10,372 nucleotides of DNA, taken from Caryophanales bacterium. Lineage in GTDB: Bacteria; Bacillota_I; Bacilli_A; RFN20; CAG-826. The notes under the pieces are model-generated. The model was not told the DNA's origin and did no database searches. It saw only the letters and a list, made by a program, of their open reading frames with translations. Position 1 is the first letter of the stretch; the number at the start of each line of letters is the position of its first letter. Location of the stretch: positions 1 to 10,372 of the forward strand of contig JAQYPI010000060.1 of assembly GCA_028726925.1 (NCBI GenBank). The letters are read 5' to 3'. Of the stretch, positions 5,651 to 10,372 are shown in pieces. The position numbers and the translations under genes were made by a program.

Positions 5651-6211
5651 TCAGCGTTTGCGGTCGACGTCCATGCGCTCGATGTCTTCTTCCTGGGCGC
5701 AATAGACGTAGGGGATGTTCCGGTCGAGCTCGTTGTAATCGAGCCCATATCCCATGAGGAAGAGGGAATCGTTGATTTCCTTCCCGACGAAATCGACGTC
5801 GACCTCGAGCTTGCGGAAGGGCTTCTTGTTGAACAGGGCCGCGATCAGGACTTGCTTGGGCTTGTGCTTCTTGTAGAGGTATTCCTTGAGGTAATGCATC
5901 GTGAGGCCCGTGTCGACGACGTCCTCGACGATGACGACCGTGCGGTCCTTGATGTCCATGTGAAGGTCGTGGTCGAGGCGGATCTTCCCGGTGGATTCCG
6001 TGCCGCTATAGGAGGACACCTTGATGTAGTCCATGTAGACGGGGCACTTGATTTGGCGCAGGACATCCGCGAAGAAGAACATCGCGCCTTTCATGACCCC
6101 GACGATGACCGGGATCTTGTCCTCGTCTTTGAGTCGTGCGGTGATTTGGCGGCCGACGCGCCGGACGATGGATTGGATCTGCTCTTGCGACAAAACGATT
6201 TCGTCTCTCAT
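5651..6211 (-). CDS. hpt: Hypoxanthine-guanine phosphoribosyltransferase
   Basis: This 186-residue cytoplasmic enzyme converts hypoxanthine or guanine and PRPP to IMP or GMP. The sequence shows IPVIVGVMKGAMFFFADVLR (33-52), the flexible loop KVSSYSGTESTGKI (64-77) that closes over the active site, and the PRPP motif VVIVEDVVDTGLTM (92-105). The C-terminal base-recognition region is FVGKEI through GYGLDYNELDRNIPYVY (141-170). All are typical of bacterial Hpt. The ATG at 6211 follows GAGGAG with an 8-base spacer. It is divergent from guaB, so IMP made here is next to the enzyme that oxidises it, and it is convergent with the DUF5714-like gene. A candidate promoter lies at 6237-6266. Confidence 0.96.
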   Translation of the reverse strand: MRDEIVLSQEQIQSIVRRVGRQITARLKDEDKIPVIVGVMKGAMFFFADVLRQIKCPVYMDYIKVSSYSGTESTGKIRLDHDLHMDIKDRTVVIVEDVVDTGLTMHYLKEYLYKKHKPKQVLIAALFNKKPFRKLEVDVDFVGKEINDSLFLMGYGLDYNELDRNIPYVYCAQEEDIERMDVDRKR

Positions 6212-6236
6212 GGGGGAAGCTCCTCGGTATTGTTGT

Positions 6237-6266
6237 AGTCTATCGTCCGCCGGTTTCCTAAGGCAA
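6237..6266 (-). promoter_or_regulatory. Candidate hpt promoter
   Basis: On the minus strand TTGCCT (6266-6261), an 18-base spacer and TAGACT (6242-6237) each match four of six consensus bases. It sits upstream of the GAGGAG ribosome binding site of hpt. The match is moderate. Confidence 0.45.
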
Positions 6267-6301
6267 GGAAAACGGGCTTGAAAGCGCTATCTAGAGCATT
6301 T

Positions 6302-6321
6302 TGGTAGCCCTTTTGCTATCA
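6302..6321. promoter_or_regulatory. Inverted repeat over the guaB promoter
   Basis: TGGTAGC (6302-6308) and GCTATCA (6315-6321) form a 7-position inverted repeat with one G-T mismatch and a six-base spacer. It overlaps the guaB extended -10 and lies in the hpt-guaB divergent region, so it could be an operator. This is position and symmetry only. Confidence 0.35.
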
Positions 6322-6322
6322 T
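6314..6322 (+). promoter_or_regulatory. Extended -10 promoter of guaB
   Basis: TGCTATCAT reads as an extended -10 element (TGnTATAAT, with five of six matches in the hexamer). No good -35 stands 16-18 bases upstream, which is usual for extended -10 promoters. AAAAGGAG at 6333-6340 then precedes the ATG at 6347 by 6 bases. Confidence 0.55.
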
Positions 6323-6346
6323 CAAGTAATACAAAAGGAGAACGCC

Positions 6347-7465
6347 ATGAAGCTCACTTCCCTTCCCGTTGCCTATACCTACGACGATCTTTTGCTCGTG
6401 CCGGCCCATTCGAACGTGATCCCGGATCAAGTCGACGTCTCGACGGAACTTTGCCCCGGAATCTTTCTCCCGACCCCGATCCTTTCCGCGGCCATGGACA
6501 CCGTCTCGGAAGCGGACATGGGCATCGCCCTCGCCCGCGTCGGGGGCCTTGCGATCCTCCATAAGAACATGTCTATCGAAGAACAGGCAAGGCAGGTCCG
6601 CCTCGTGAAAGAGGCCGATCCCAAGGGAAGCCGTCCTGCGCTCGATGCTCAAGGACGCCTCCTCGTCGGGGCTGCGGTCGGGGCCAATCCCGAACTCCTC
6701 TCCCGTGCGAAAGCCCTGGTCGACGCGGGCGCGGACATCCTGTGCCTTGATTCCGCCCATGGCGACAGCCAAAACGTCATCGACAAGGTTCATGAACTTC
6801 GCCTCGCCTATCCAAACCTCCCGATTATCGCGGGCAACATCGTGACCCCGGGCGCGGCCAAGCGCCTCTATGAAGCCGGTGCCAACGTGGTCAAGGTCGG
6901 CGTCGGGCCGGGATCCATTTGCACGACCCGCGTCGTTTCCGGGGTTGGCGTCCCCCAAGCCACCGCGGTGGACCAAGTCGTCGCCATCGCAAAAGAACTC
7001 GGCTTCGGCGTCATCGCCGATGGCGGCATCCGGTATAGCGGCGACGTTGTGAAAGCCCTCGCCCTCGGCGCGAATGCCGTCATGCTCGGCGGGATGCTCG
7101 CGAAAGCCAAGGAAGCCCCGGGCGAAGTCCGCGAGGAAAACGGCGTCTTCTACAAGTCCTACCGCGGCATGGGGTCCCTCAAGGCCATGACCAAGGGAAG
7201 CGCGGACCGTTACTTCCAAAGTTCGAAAGGCAAACTCGTCCCGGAAGGGGTCGAGGCGGAAGTCAAGATCGAGGGAACGGTCGAAGACATCGTCTTCCAG
7301 ATCGTCGGCGGCCTCCGTTCCGGCATGGGGTATCTCGGCGCGGCGAACCTTAAGCAACTCGAAAGCAACGCGAGCTTCGTCCAGATCACGTCCGCGGGCG
7401 AAATCGAATCCCATCCCCACGATGTCGCGATGACGAAATCCGCCCCAAATTACCAAAAGAAATAA
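6347..7465 (+). CDS. guaB: IMP dehydrogenase lacking the CBS (Bateman) domains
   Basis: This enzyme catalyses NAD-dependent oxidation of IMP to XMP, the committed step to GMP. The 372-residue protein has YDDLLLVPA (12-20), LSAAMDTVSE (46-55), the catalytic loop GPGSICTTR with Cys192 (187-195), ADGGIRYSGD (224-233), and the IMPDH flap YRGMGSLKAM...ADRYFQ...KLVPEGVE (272-303) with its Arg-Tyr dyad at 288-289. The flap separates it from GMP reductase, which also lacks CBS domains. Usual bacterial GuaB is about 485 residues. Here the chain passes directly from LVKEADPKG (87-94) to GRLLVGAAVGA (103-113), so the paired CBS domains normally inserted there are absent, cleanly and in frame. Nucleotide control through that domain is therefore missing. 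It is convergent with guaA and divergent from hpt, and has its own promoter and terminator. Confidence 0.95.
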   Translation: MKLTSLPVAYTYDDLLLVPAHSNVIPDQVDVSTELCPGIFLPTPILSAAMDTVSEADMGIALARVGGLAILHKNMSIEEQARQVRLVKEADPKGSRPALDAQGRLLVGAAVGANPELLSRAKALVDAGADILCLDSAHGDSQNVIDKVHELRLAYPNLPIIAGNIVTPGAAKRLYEAGANVVKVGVGPGSICTTRVVSGVGVPQATAVDQVVAIAKELGFGVIADGGIRYSGDVVKALALGANAVMLGGMLAKAKEAPGEVREENGVFYKSYRGMGSLKAMTKGSADRYFQSSKGKLVPEGVEAEVKIEGTVEDIVFQIVGGLRSGMGYLGAANLKQLESNASFVQITSAGEIESHPHDVAMTKSAPNYQKK

Positions 7466-7472
7466 CGAAAAG

Positions 7473-7500
7473 ATCCCTCGGCCAAAACCGAGGGATTTTC
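7473..7500. terminator. Terminator between convergent guaB and guaA
   Basis: ATCCCTCGG (7473-7481) pairs with CCGAGGGAT (7488-7496) around CCAAAA, with TTTT (7496-7499) on the plus side. It begins 8 bases after the guaB stop. On the minus strand the stem is followed by CTTTTCG, so it may also serve guaA, whose stop lies about 50 bases away. I see no other terminator for guaA. Confidence 0.8.
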
Positions 7501-7546
7501 GTAAACCAAGGGGGACGTGTATGCGAATTTAGAAGACAAGGCTCTT

Positions 7547-9073
7547 TCATTCGAGCTCGATGGTCGATGGGGGTTTCGAGGTGATGTCGTAAAGGACGCG
7601 GTTCACCCCATGGACTTCGTTCACGATGCGCCGGGCGGCAAGGAAGAGGACTTCGTAAGGGATCTCGGTCGCGGAGGCCGTCATGAAATCGTCCGTGTCG
7701 ACCGCGCGCAAGACCACGGCTTCTTCGTAGCTGCGCCCGTCGCCTTTCACCCCAACGGAACGCATGTTCGAGAGGGCCGCGAAATACTGGGACGGACGGA
7801 TGCCTGCTTTCGCAAGTTCCTCTTGAAAGATCGCGTCCGCTTCCTGGACGGCTTTGACCCTATCGGGGGTCACTTCCCCGACGATTCGTATGCCAAGGCC
7901 CGGCCCCGGGAAGGGTTGACGGCCCACGATGCTTTCGGGCAAGCCTAGAAGACGCCCGAGCTTGCGGACCTCGTCTTTGAAAAGGTCTTTCAACGGCTCG
8001 ACGAGACCCAAGAAATCGAGGTCTTTGGGAAGCCCGCCCACGTTATGGTGCGATTTGATGGTCGCGGCGATGCCAAGGCCACTTTCGATGCGGTCCGGAT
8101 AGATGGTGCCCTGGGCGAGATAGAAGTCTCCAGTCCCCTGCAGCTTCCGCTCCTCCGCGGAGAAGACGTCGATAAATTCCTTGCCGATGATCTTCCGCTT
8201 CCTCTCGGGGTCGGTCACGCCTTTTAGGGCGGCGTAGAAACGCTCTTTCGCGTCCACCGCGATGAGGCGAAGGTCCATGGAACCGAATGTCTCTTTCACT
8301 TGCGAGGCCTCGCCCTTGCGAAGGAGGCCATGGTCCACGAACACGCACGTGAGGCGCTTGCCGACCGCTTTGGAAAGCAAGGCGGCCACGACGGCGCTAT
8401 CGACGCCGCCAGAAAGCGCGCAAAGGACTTGCTTGTTCCCGATGAGGGCCCGCGCTTCCTCGATCTTGGTGTTCAAAAAATCCTCGGGACGCCAGGAGGC
8501 GCTAGCCCCGCAGATATCGAAAACGAAACGGGAAAGCATGTCTTGACCATGTAAGCTATGCTCGACCTCGGGATGGAATTGCACCCCGTAAAGCCGCTTC
8601 TTTTCGTTTTGGTAAGCCGCGATGGGGCAGGTGGAAGAAGAGGCCGTGACCTCGAATCCCTTGCCCAGGGAGACAATCTGGTCCCCATGACTCATGAACA
8701 CGTTTTGCTTGGGTTCCAAACCCGAAAACAAGGGGGAGGTATGGTTGATTTGGATTTCGCGGTTCCCGTATTCGCGCTCGGAAATCGGCTGCACCTCGCC
8801 CCCGTTTTGAAAGGCCATGAGCTGGGCCCCATAGCAAATCCCGAGGATCGGCTTGCCAAGGTCGTAGATGCGAGGATCGACGCGCGGGGAATCCGCTTCG
8901 TAACAGGAACGCGGGCCGCCGGTGAAGACGATGCCTTTGATCGAGGGGTCCGCAAGCGAGTCGAGCGACGTAGAGAAAGGCAAAACCTCGCTATAGACGG
9001 AGAGGTCGCGAATCCTTCGGGCGATCAGCTGATTGTACTGGCCCCCGAAATCGAGAACGATGATTTTTTCCAT
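7547..9073 (-). CDS. guaA: GMP synthase (glutamine-hydrolysing)
   Basis: This enzyme converts XMP, ATP and glutamine to GMP, completing the branch begun by GuaB. The 508-residue length is normal. Residues 1-190 form the class I glutamine amidotransferase with triad Cys80 (GICYGAQ), His167 and Glu169 (FHPEV). Residues 215-390 form the ATP pyrophosphatase domain with P-loop LSGGVDSAVVA (220-230) and FVDHGLLRKGE (245-255). The C-terminal dimerisation domain ends in DITSKPPSTIE (496-506). The ATG at 9073 starts exactly at the family N-terminus (KIIVLDFGGQYNQLIARR). No Shine-Dalgarno sequence precedes it, and TACAAT lies 6 bases upstream, suggesting a leaderless message. It is convergent with guaB, not in an operon with it, and the upstream membrane-protein gene is closed by a terminator, so guaA needs its own promoter. 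Confidence 0.97.
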   Translation of the reverse strand: MEKIIVLDFGGQYNQLIARRIRDLSVYSEVLPFSTSLDSLADPSIKGIVFTGGPRSCYEADSPRVDPRIYDLGKPILGICYGAQLMAFQNGGEVQPISEREYGNREIQINHTSPLFSGLEPKQNVFMSHGDQIVSLGKGFEVTASSSTCPIAAYQNEKKRLYGVQFHPEVEHSLHGQDMLSRFVFDICGASASWRPEDFLNTKIEEARALIGNKQVLCALSGGVDSAVVAALLSKAVGKRLTCVFVDHGLLRKGEASQVKETFGSMDLRLIAVDAKERFYAALKGVTDPERKRKIIGKEFIDVFSAEERKLQGTGDFYLAQGTIYPDRIESGLGIAATIKSHHNVGGLPKDLDFLGLVEPLKDLFKDEVRKLGRLLGLPESIVGRQPFPGPGLGIRIVGEVTPDRVKAVQEADAIFQEELAKAGIRPSQYFAALSNMRSVGVKGDGRSYEEAVVLRAVDTDDFMTASATEIPYEVLFLAARRIVNEVHGVNRVLYDITSKPPSTIELE

Positions 9074-9079
9074 TGTTTC

Positions 9080-9085
9080 ATTGTA
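9080..9085 (-). promoter_or_regulatory. Candidate -10 box of guaA, leaderless arrangement
   Basis: TACAAT on the minus strand (five of six consensus bases) ends 6 bases before the guaA ATG, placing the expected transcription start at or next to the A of ATG. No recognisable -35 stands 16-18 bases upstream. The terminator at 9141-9170 excludes simple read-through from the gene upstream. Confidence 0.5.
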
Positions 9086-9140
9086 GGGCGAAGTAGACGA
9101 AAAAGGAACACGGAGGCCCAGGGAAACCGCTTCCTAGGGC

Positions 9141-9170
9141 AAGAAAAAAAGCAAGGGGGTCGCCCTTGCT
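9141..9170 (-). terminator. Intrinsic terminator of the YwaF-like gene
   Basis: AGCAAGGG (9150-9157) pairs with CCCTTGCT (9163-9170) around a five-base loop. On the minus strand the stem runs into seven T residues. It begins a few bases after the stop of the membrane-protein gene and isolates it from guaA. Confidence 0.92.
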
Positions 9171-9175
9171 CGTTC

Positions 9176-9958
9176 TTAAGCCGCCTTCTTGGCTTTGATT
9201 TTGTTTTTGATGAGGACGGAGAGGGTCGCGATCCCCCAGGGGAGGAGGGCGATGAGGAAGAAGATGACGAGGAAGAGGAGATAATAGACGACGAAGGGAA
9301 CATAAGGTTTCACGAGGGTGTCGATGACCGGGAAGGTCACGGGCGCGTCTGGGTGCAGGTAGAACAGGAAGAGCCCGGCCTCGGGATTCGCCGCGTTGAC
9401 CGCGAAGTTGGCCCCGACCGCGATGAGGGAGAAGATCGTGAAGATCGCATAACCAACGAGGGCCTTGAAGAAGCCTTTCTTGTTCCAGACCTCATGGACG
9501 CAGAGAACGAAGGATAGCGTTCCGGCGAGAATCGCGTGATAGGCCCCCGAATGGAGGGAGAGGAAGATATAGTAGGTACGGGTCATCGCGCTTGGGTTCA
9601 CGTAATAGCAAAGCGCCGCGGCGAGGGCGACGGTCGAAAGATACCCGACGACCGCGTCCTTGACCTTGCCTTCTTTGAGAATCGGGAACAAAGGCAGGAG
9701 ATACATCGGGGTGGAGCAGATCTGGAAGGGAATGAGGGAAATGCCCCCTTCGCCCCAAGCGACGGAAAGGGATATCTTGACGATTTCGAGGGCAATGAGA
9801 AAGAACCCGACCCCGGCGAGGAACCAGTTCCTCTTTTTCGCGTAACGCTCATCTCTATATTTGTTGCCAAAATAGATCCCAAGCCCGAAAAGGACGAGGG
9901 CAAGCACGATGAAACCAAGGTGCAAGGGGCCGAATTTGGCCGGTTTTTCATTCCACAT
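9176..9958 (-). CDS. YwaF-like (TIGR02206/TMEM164-type) seven-helix membrane protein
   Basis: This is a 260-residue integral membrane protein of unknown function. About seven hydrophobic segments are visible, near residues 12-30, 45-64, 74-92, 101-120, 127-155, 164-190 and 219-250. A basic C-terminus (KNKIKAKKAA) is probably cytoplasmic. The segment SLIPFQICSTPMYLLP (74-89) resembles the conserved PLxLC motif I associate with the YwaF/TIGR02206 family, and HSGAYHAILAG (136-146) resembles its second conserved region. The assignment is by pattern memory. The ATG at 9958 follows AGAGG at 7 bases. Its own terminator, and the terminator of the uracil permease upstream, make it a single-gene unit. 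Position between guaA and a uracil permease is suggestive but not evidence for a nucleobase role. No clear promoter was seen in the A/G-rich upstream stretch. Confidence 0.7.
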   Translation of the reverse strand: MWNEKPAKFGPLHLGFIVLALVLFGLGIYFGNKYRDERYAKKRNWFLAGVGFFLIALEIVKISLSVAWGEGGISLIPFQICSTPMYLLPLFPILKEGKVKDAVVGYLSTVALAAALCYYVNPSAMTRTYYIFLSLHSGAYHAILAGTLSFVLCVHEVWNKKGFFKALVGYAIFTIFSLIAVGANFAVNAANPEAGLFLFYLHPDAPVTFPVIDTLVKPYVPFVVYYLLFLVIFFLIALLPWGIATLSVLIKNKIKAKKAA

Positions 9959-10021
9959 GTCGCTACCTCTAAACGTTATTACCTTAAGGGAAGAGAAGGA
10001 AAAAAGAAAGGAAAAATATAC

Positions 10022-10051
10022 AAAAAGCGCCCTTCTGTTGAAGAGCGCCTT
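10022..10051 (-). terminator. Intrinsic terminator of the uracil permease
   Basis: On the minus strand AAGGCGCTCTT (10051-10041) pairs with AAGGGCGCTT (10034-10025) around a six-base loop, with one bulged G and one U-G pair, and then runs into T residues (10026-10022). Confidence 0.75.
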
Positions 10052-10069
10052 CGTTAGGATTCGAGGTTC

Positions 10070-10372
10070 TTAGGCCGCTTGCTCATCCTTTTTCTCGCGA
10101 AGGATGAGGTTCATGACGATGCCGAGGATCATCGCGACCGCGGTGCTGCTCACCTGGGCGGCGAAGGAGCCGATCGCGATCTTGAAGACCAAGCCGCCGA
10201 TGCCGGAGATGAGGATGACCGAGGCGACGAAGATGTTCTTGGTCTTGGTCATGTCGACCTTGTCGTGGATGAGCATCTTGACGCCGCTCGAGGCGATGAA
10301 GCCATAGAGGATGAGGGAGACGCCACCCGTGACGCAGGAAGGAATCGTCTGGGTGATGCCCATGAGGGGGCT
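10070..10372 (-). CDS. uraA: Uracil permease, C-terminal part (5' end outside window)
   Basis: This is the last 100 residues of an NCS2-family uracil transporter of the UraA/PyrP type. The reading frame is open to the window edge. The stretch SPLMGITQTIPSCVTGGVSL with LILYGFIASSGVKML matches the family's conserved C-terminal half (usually TIPxPVxGGVSxLLFGxIAxSGxRxL). KVDMTKTKNIFVASVILISGIGG follows, then two hydrophobic helices and a charged tail (REKKDEQAA). It imports uracil by proton symport in characterised members, supplying upp, which lies about 5 kb away on the other strand. It belongs to a different branch of NCS2 from the purine permease in this window. The start, promoter and any upstream pyrimidine-responsive leader lie outside. 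Confidence 0.88.
   Translation of the reverse strand, partial: SPLMGITQTIPSCVTGGVSLILYGFIASSGVKMLIHDKVDMTKTKNIFVASVILISGIGGLVFKIAIGSFAAQVSSTAVAMILGIVMNLILREKKDEQAA

Noticed and set aside
6287..7456. A 389-codon open frame on the minus strand covering the whole of guaB
   Set aside because: It is the antisense shadow of a gene with strong third-position C/G bias. Its product is rich in Asp, Glu, Gly, Arg and His without recognisable domains, and guaB on the plus strand has complete family motifs.
6347..7465. GMP reductase as an alternative identity for the short GuaB-like protein
   Set aside because: The flap sequence YRGMGSLKAM through ADRYFQ and KLVPEGVE, with the Arg-Tyr dyad, is characteristic of IMP dehydrogenase and not of GMP reductase.
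8558..9517. A 319-codon plus-strand open frame over guaA and the YwaF-like gene
   Set aside because: It spans two clear minus-strand genes and the terminator between them. Its product is charged low-complexity sequence typical of antisense frames in GC-rich DNA.
1..10372. CRISPR arrays, tRNA or rRNA genes, insertion sequences, phage or toxin-antitoxin modules
   Set aside because: No spaced direct repeats, cloverleaf-like sequences, transposase motifs or paired small genes were found by reading both strands.

Overview
The window reads as bacterial chromosome of a Gram-positive (Bacillota-like) type. It is GC-rich by eye, with third codon positions dominated by C and G. It has AGGAGG-type ribosome binding sites, sigma-A-like promoters and many intrinsic terminators. 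TGA is used as a stop codon (hpt, guaA), so this is not the mycoplasma code. I cannot name a species. Gene content resembles an uncultured, host-associated Bacilli/Erysipelotrichia-type lineage, but that is inference only.

Left end (1-1800): the 3' part of a cardiolipin synthase gene runs in from outside the window and is split by a frameshift near position 420-431. A TetR-family regulator follows, with a strong promoter and its own terminator.

Centre and right (1830-10372): this is a nucleobase salvage and purine nucleotide cluster. In order it holds apt (adenine phosphoribosyltransferase, -), an AzgA/PbuG-type purine permease (-), upp (uracil phosphoribosyltransferase, +), a Cys-rich DUF5714-like protein (+), hpt (hypoxanthine-guanine phosphoribosyltransferase, -), guaB (IMP dehydrogenase lacking the CBS domains, +), guaA (GMP synthase, -), a 7-TM YwaF-like membrane protein (-) and the C-terminal end of a uracil permease (-, runs off the window). 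Together the genes import purines and uracil, couple the bases to PRPP to give AMP, IMP, GMP and UMP, and convert IMP to XMP to GMP.

The layout is unusual. Although the genes share one pathway, strands alternate and almost every gene has its own intrinsic terminator, so most appear to be single-gene transcripts. Two genes (guaA and the DUF5714-like gene) have a -10-like hexamer ending 6 bases before the ATG and no Shine-Dalgarno sequence, which suggests leaderless mRNAs. No CRISPR, tRNA, rRNA, insertion sequence or phage feature was seen. I found no convincing evidence for a wholly new system. The best leads are the DUF5714-like protein inside a salvage cluster, the compact CBS-less GuaB, and the leaderless-start pattern.
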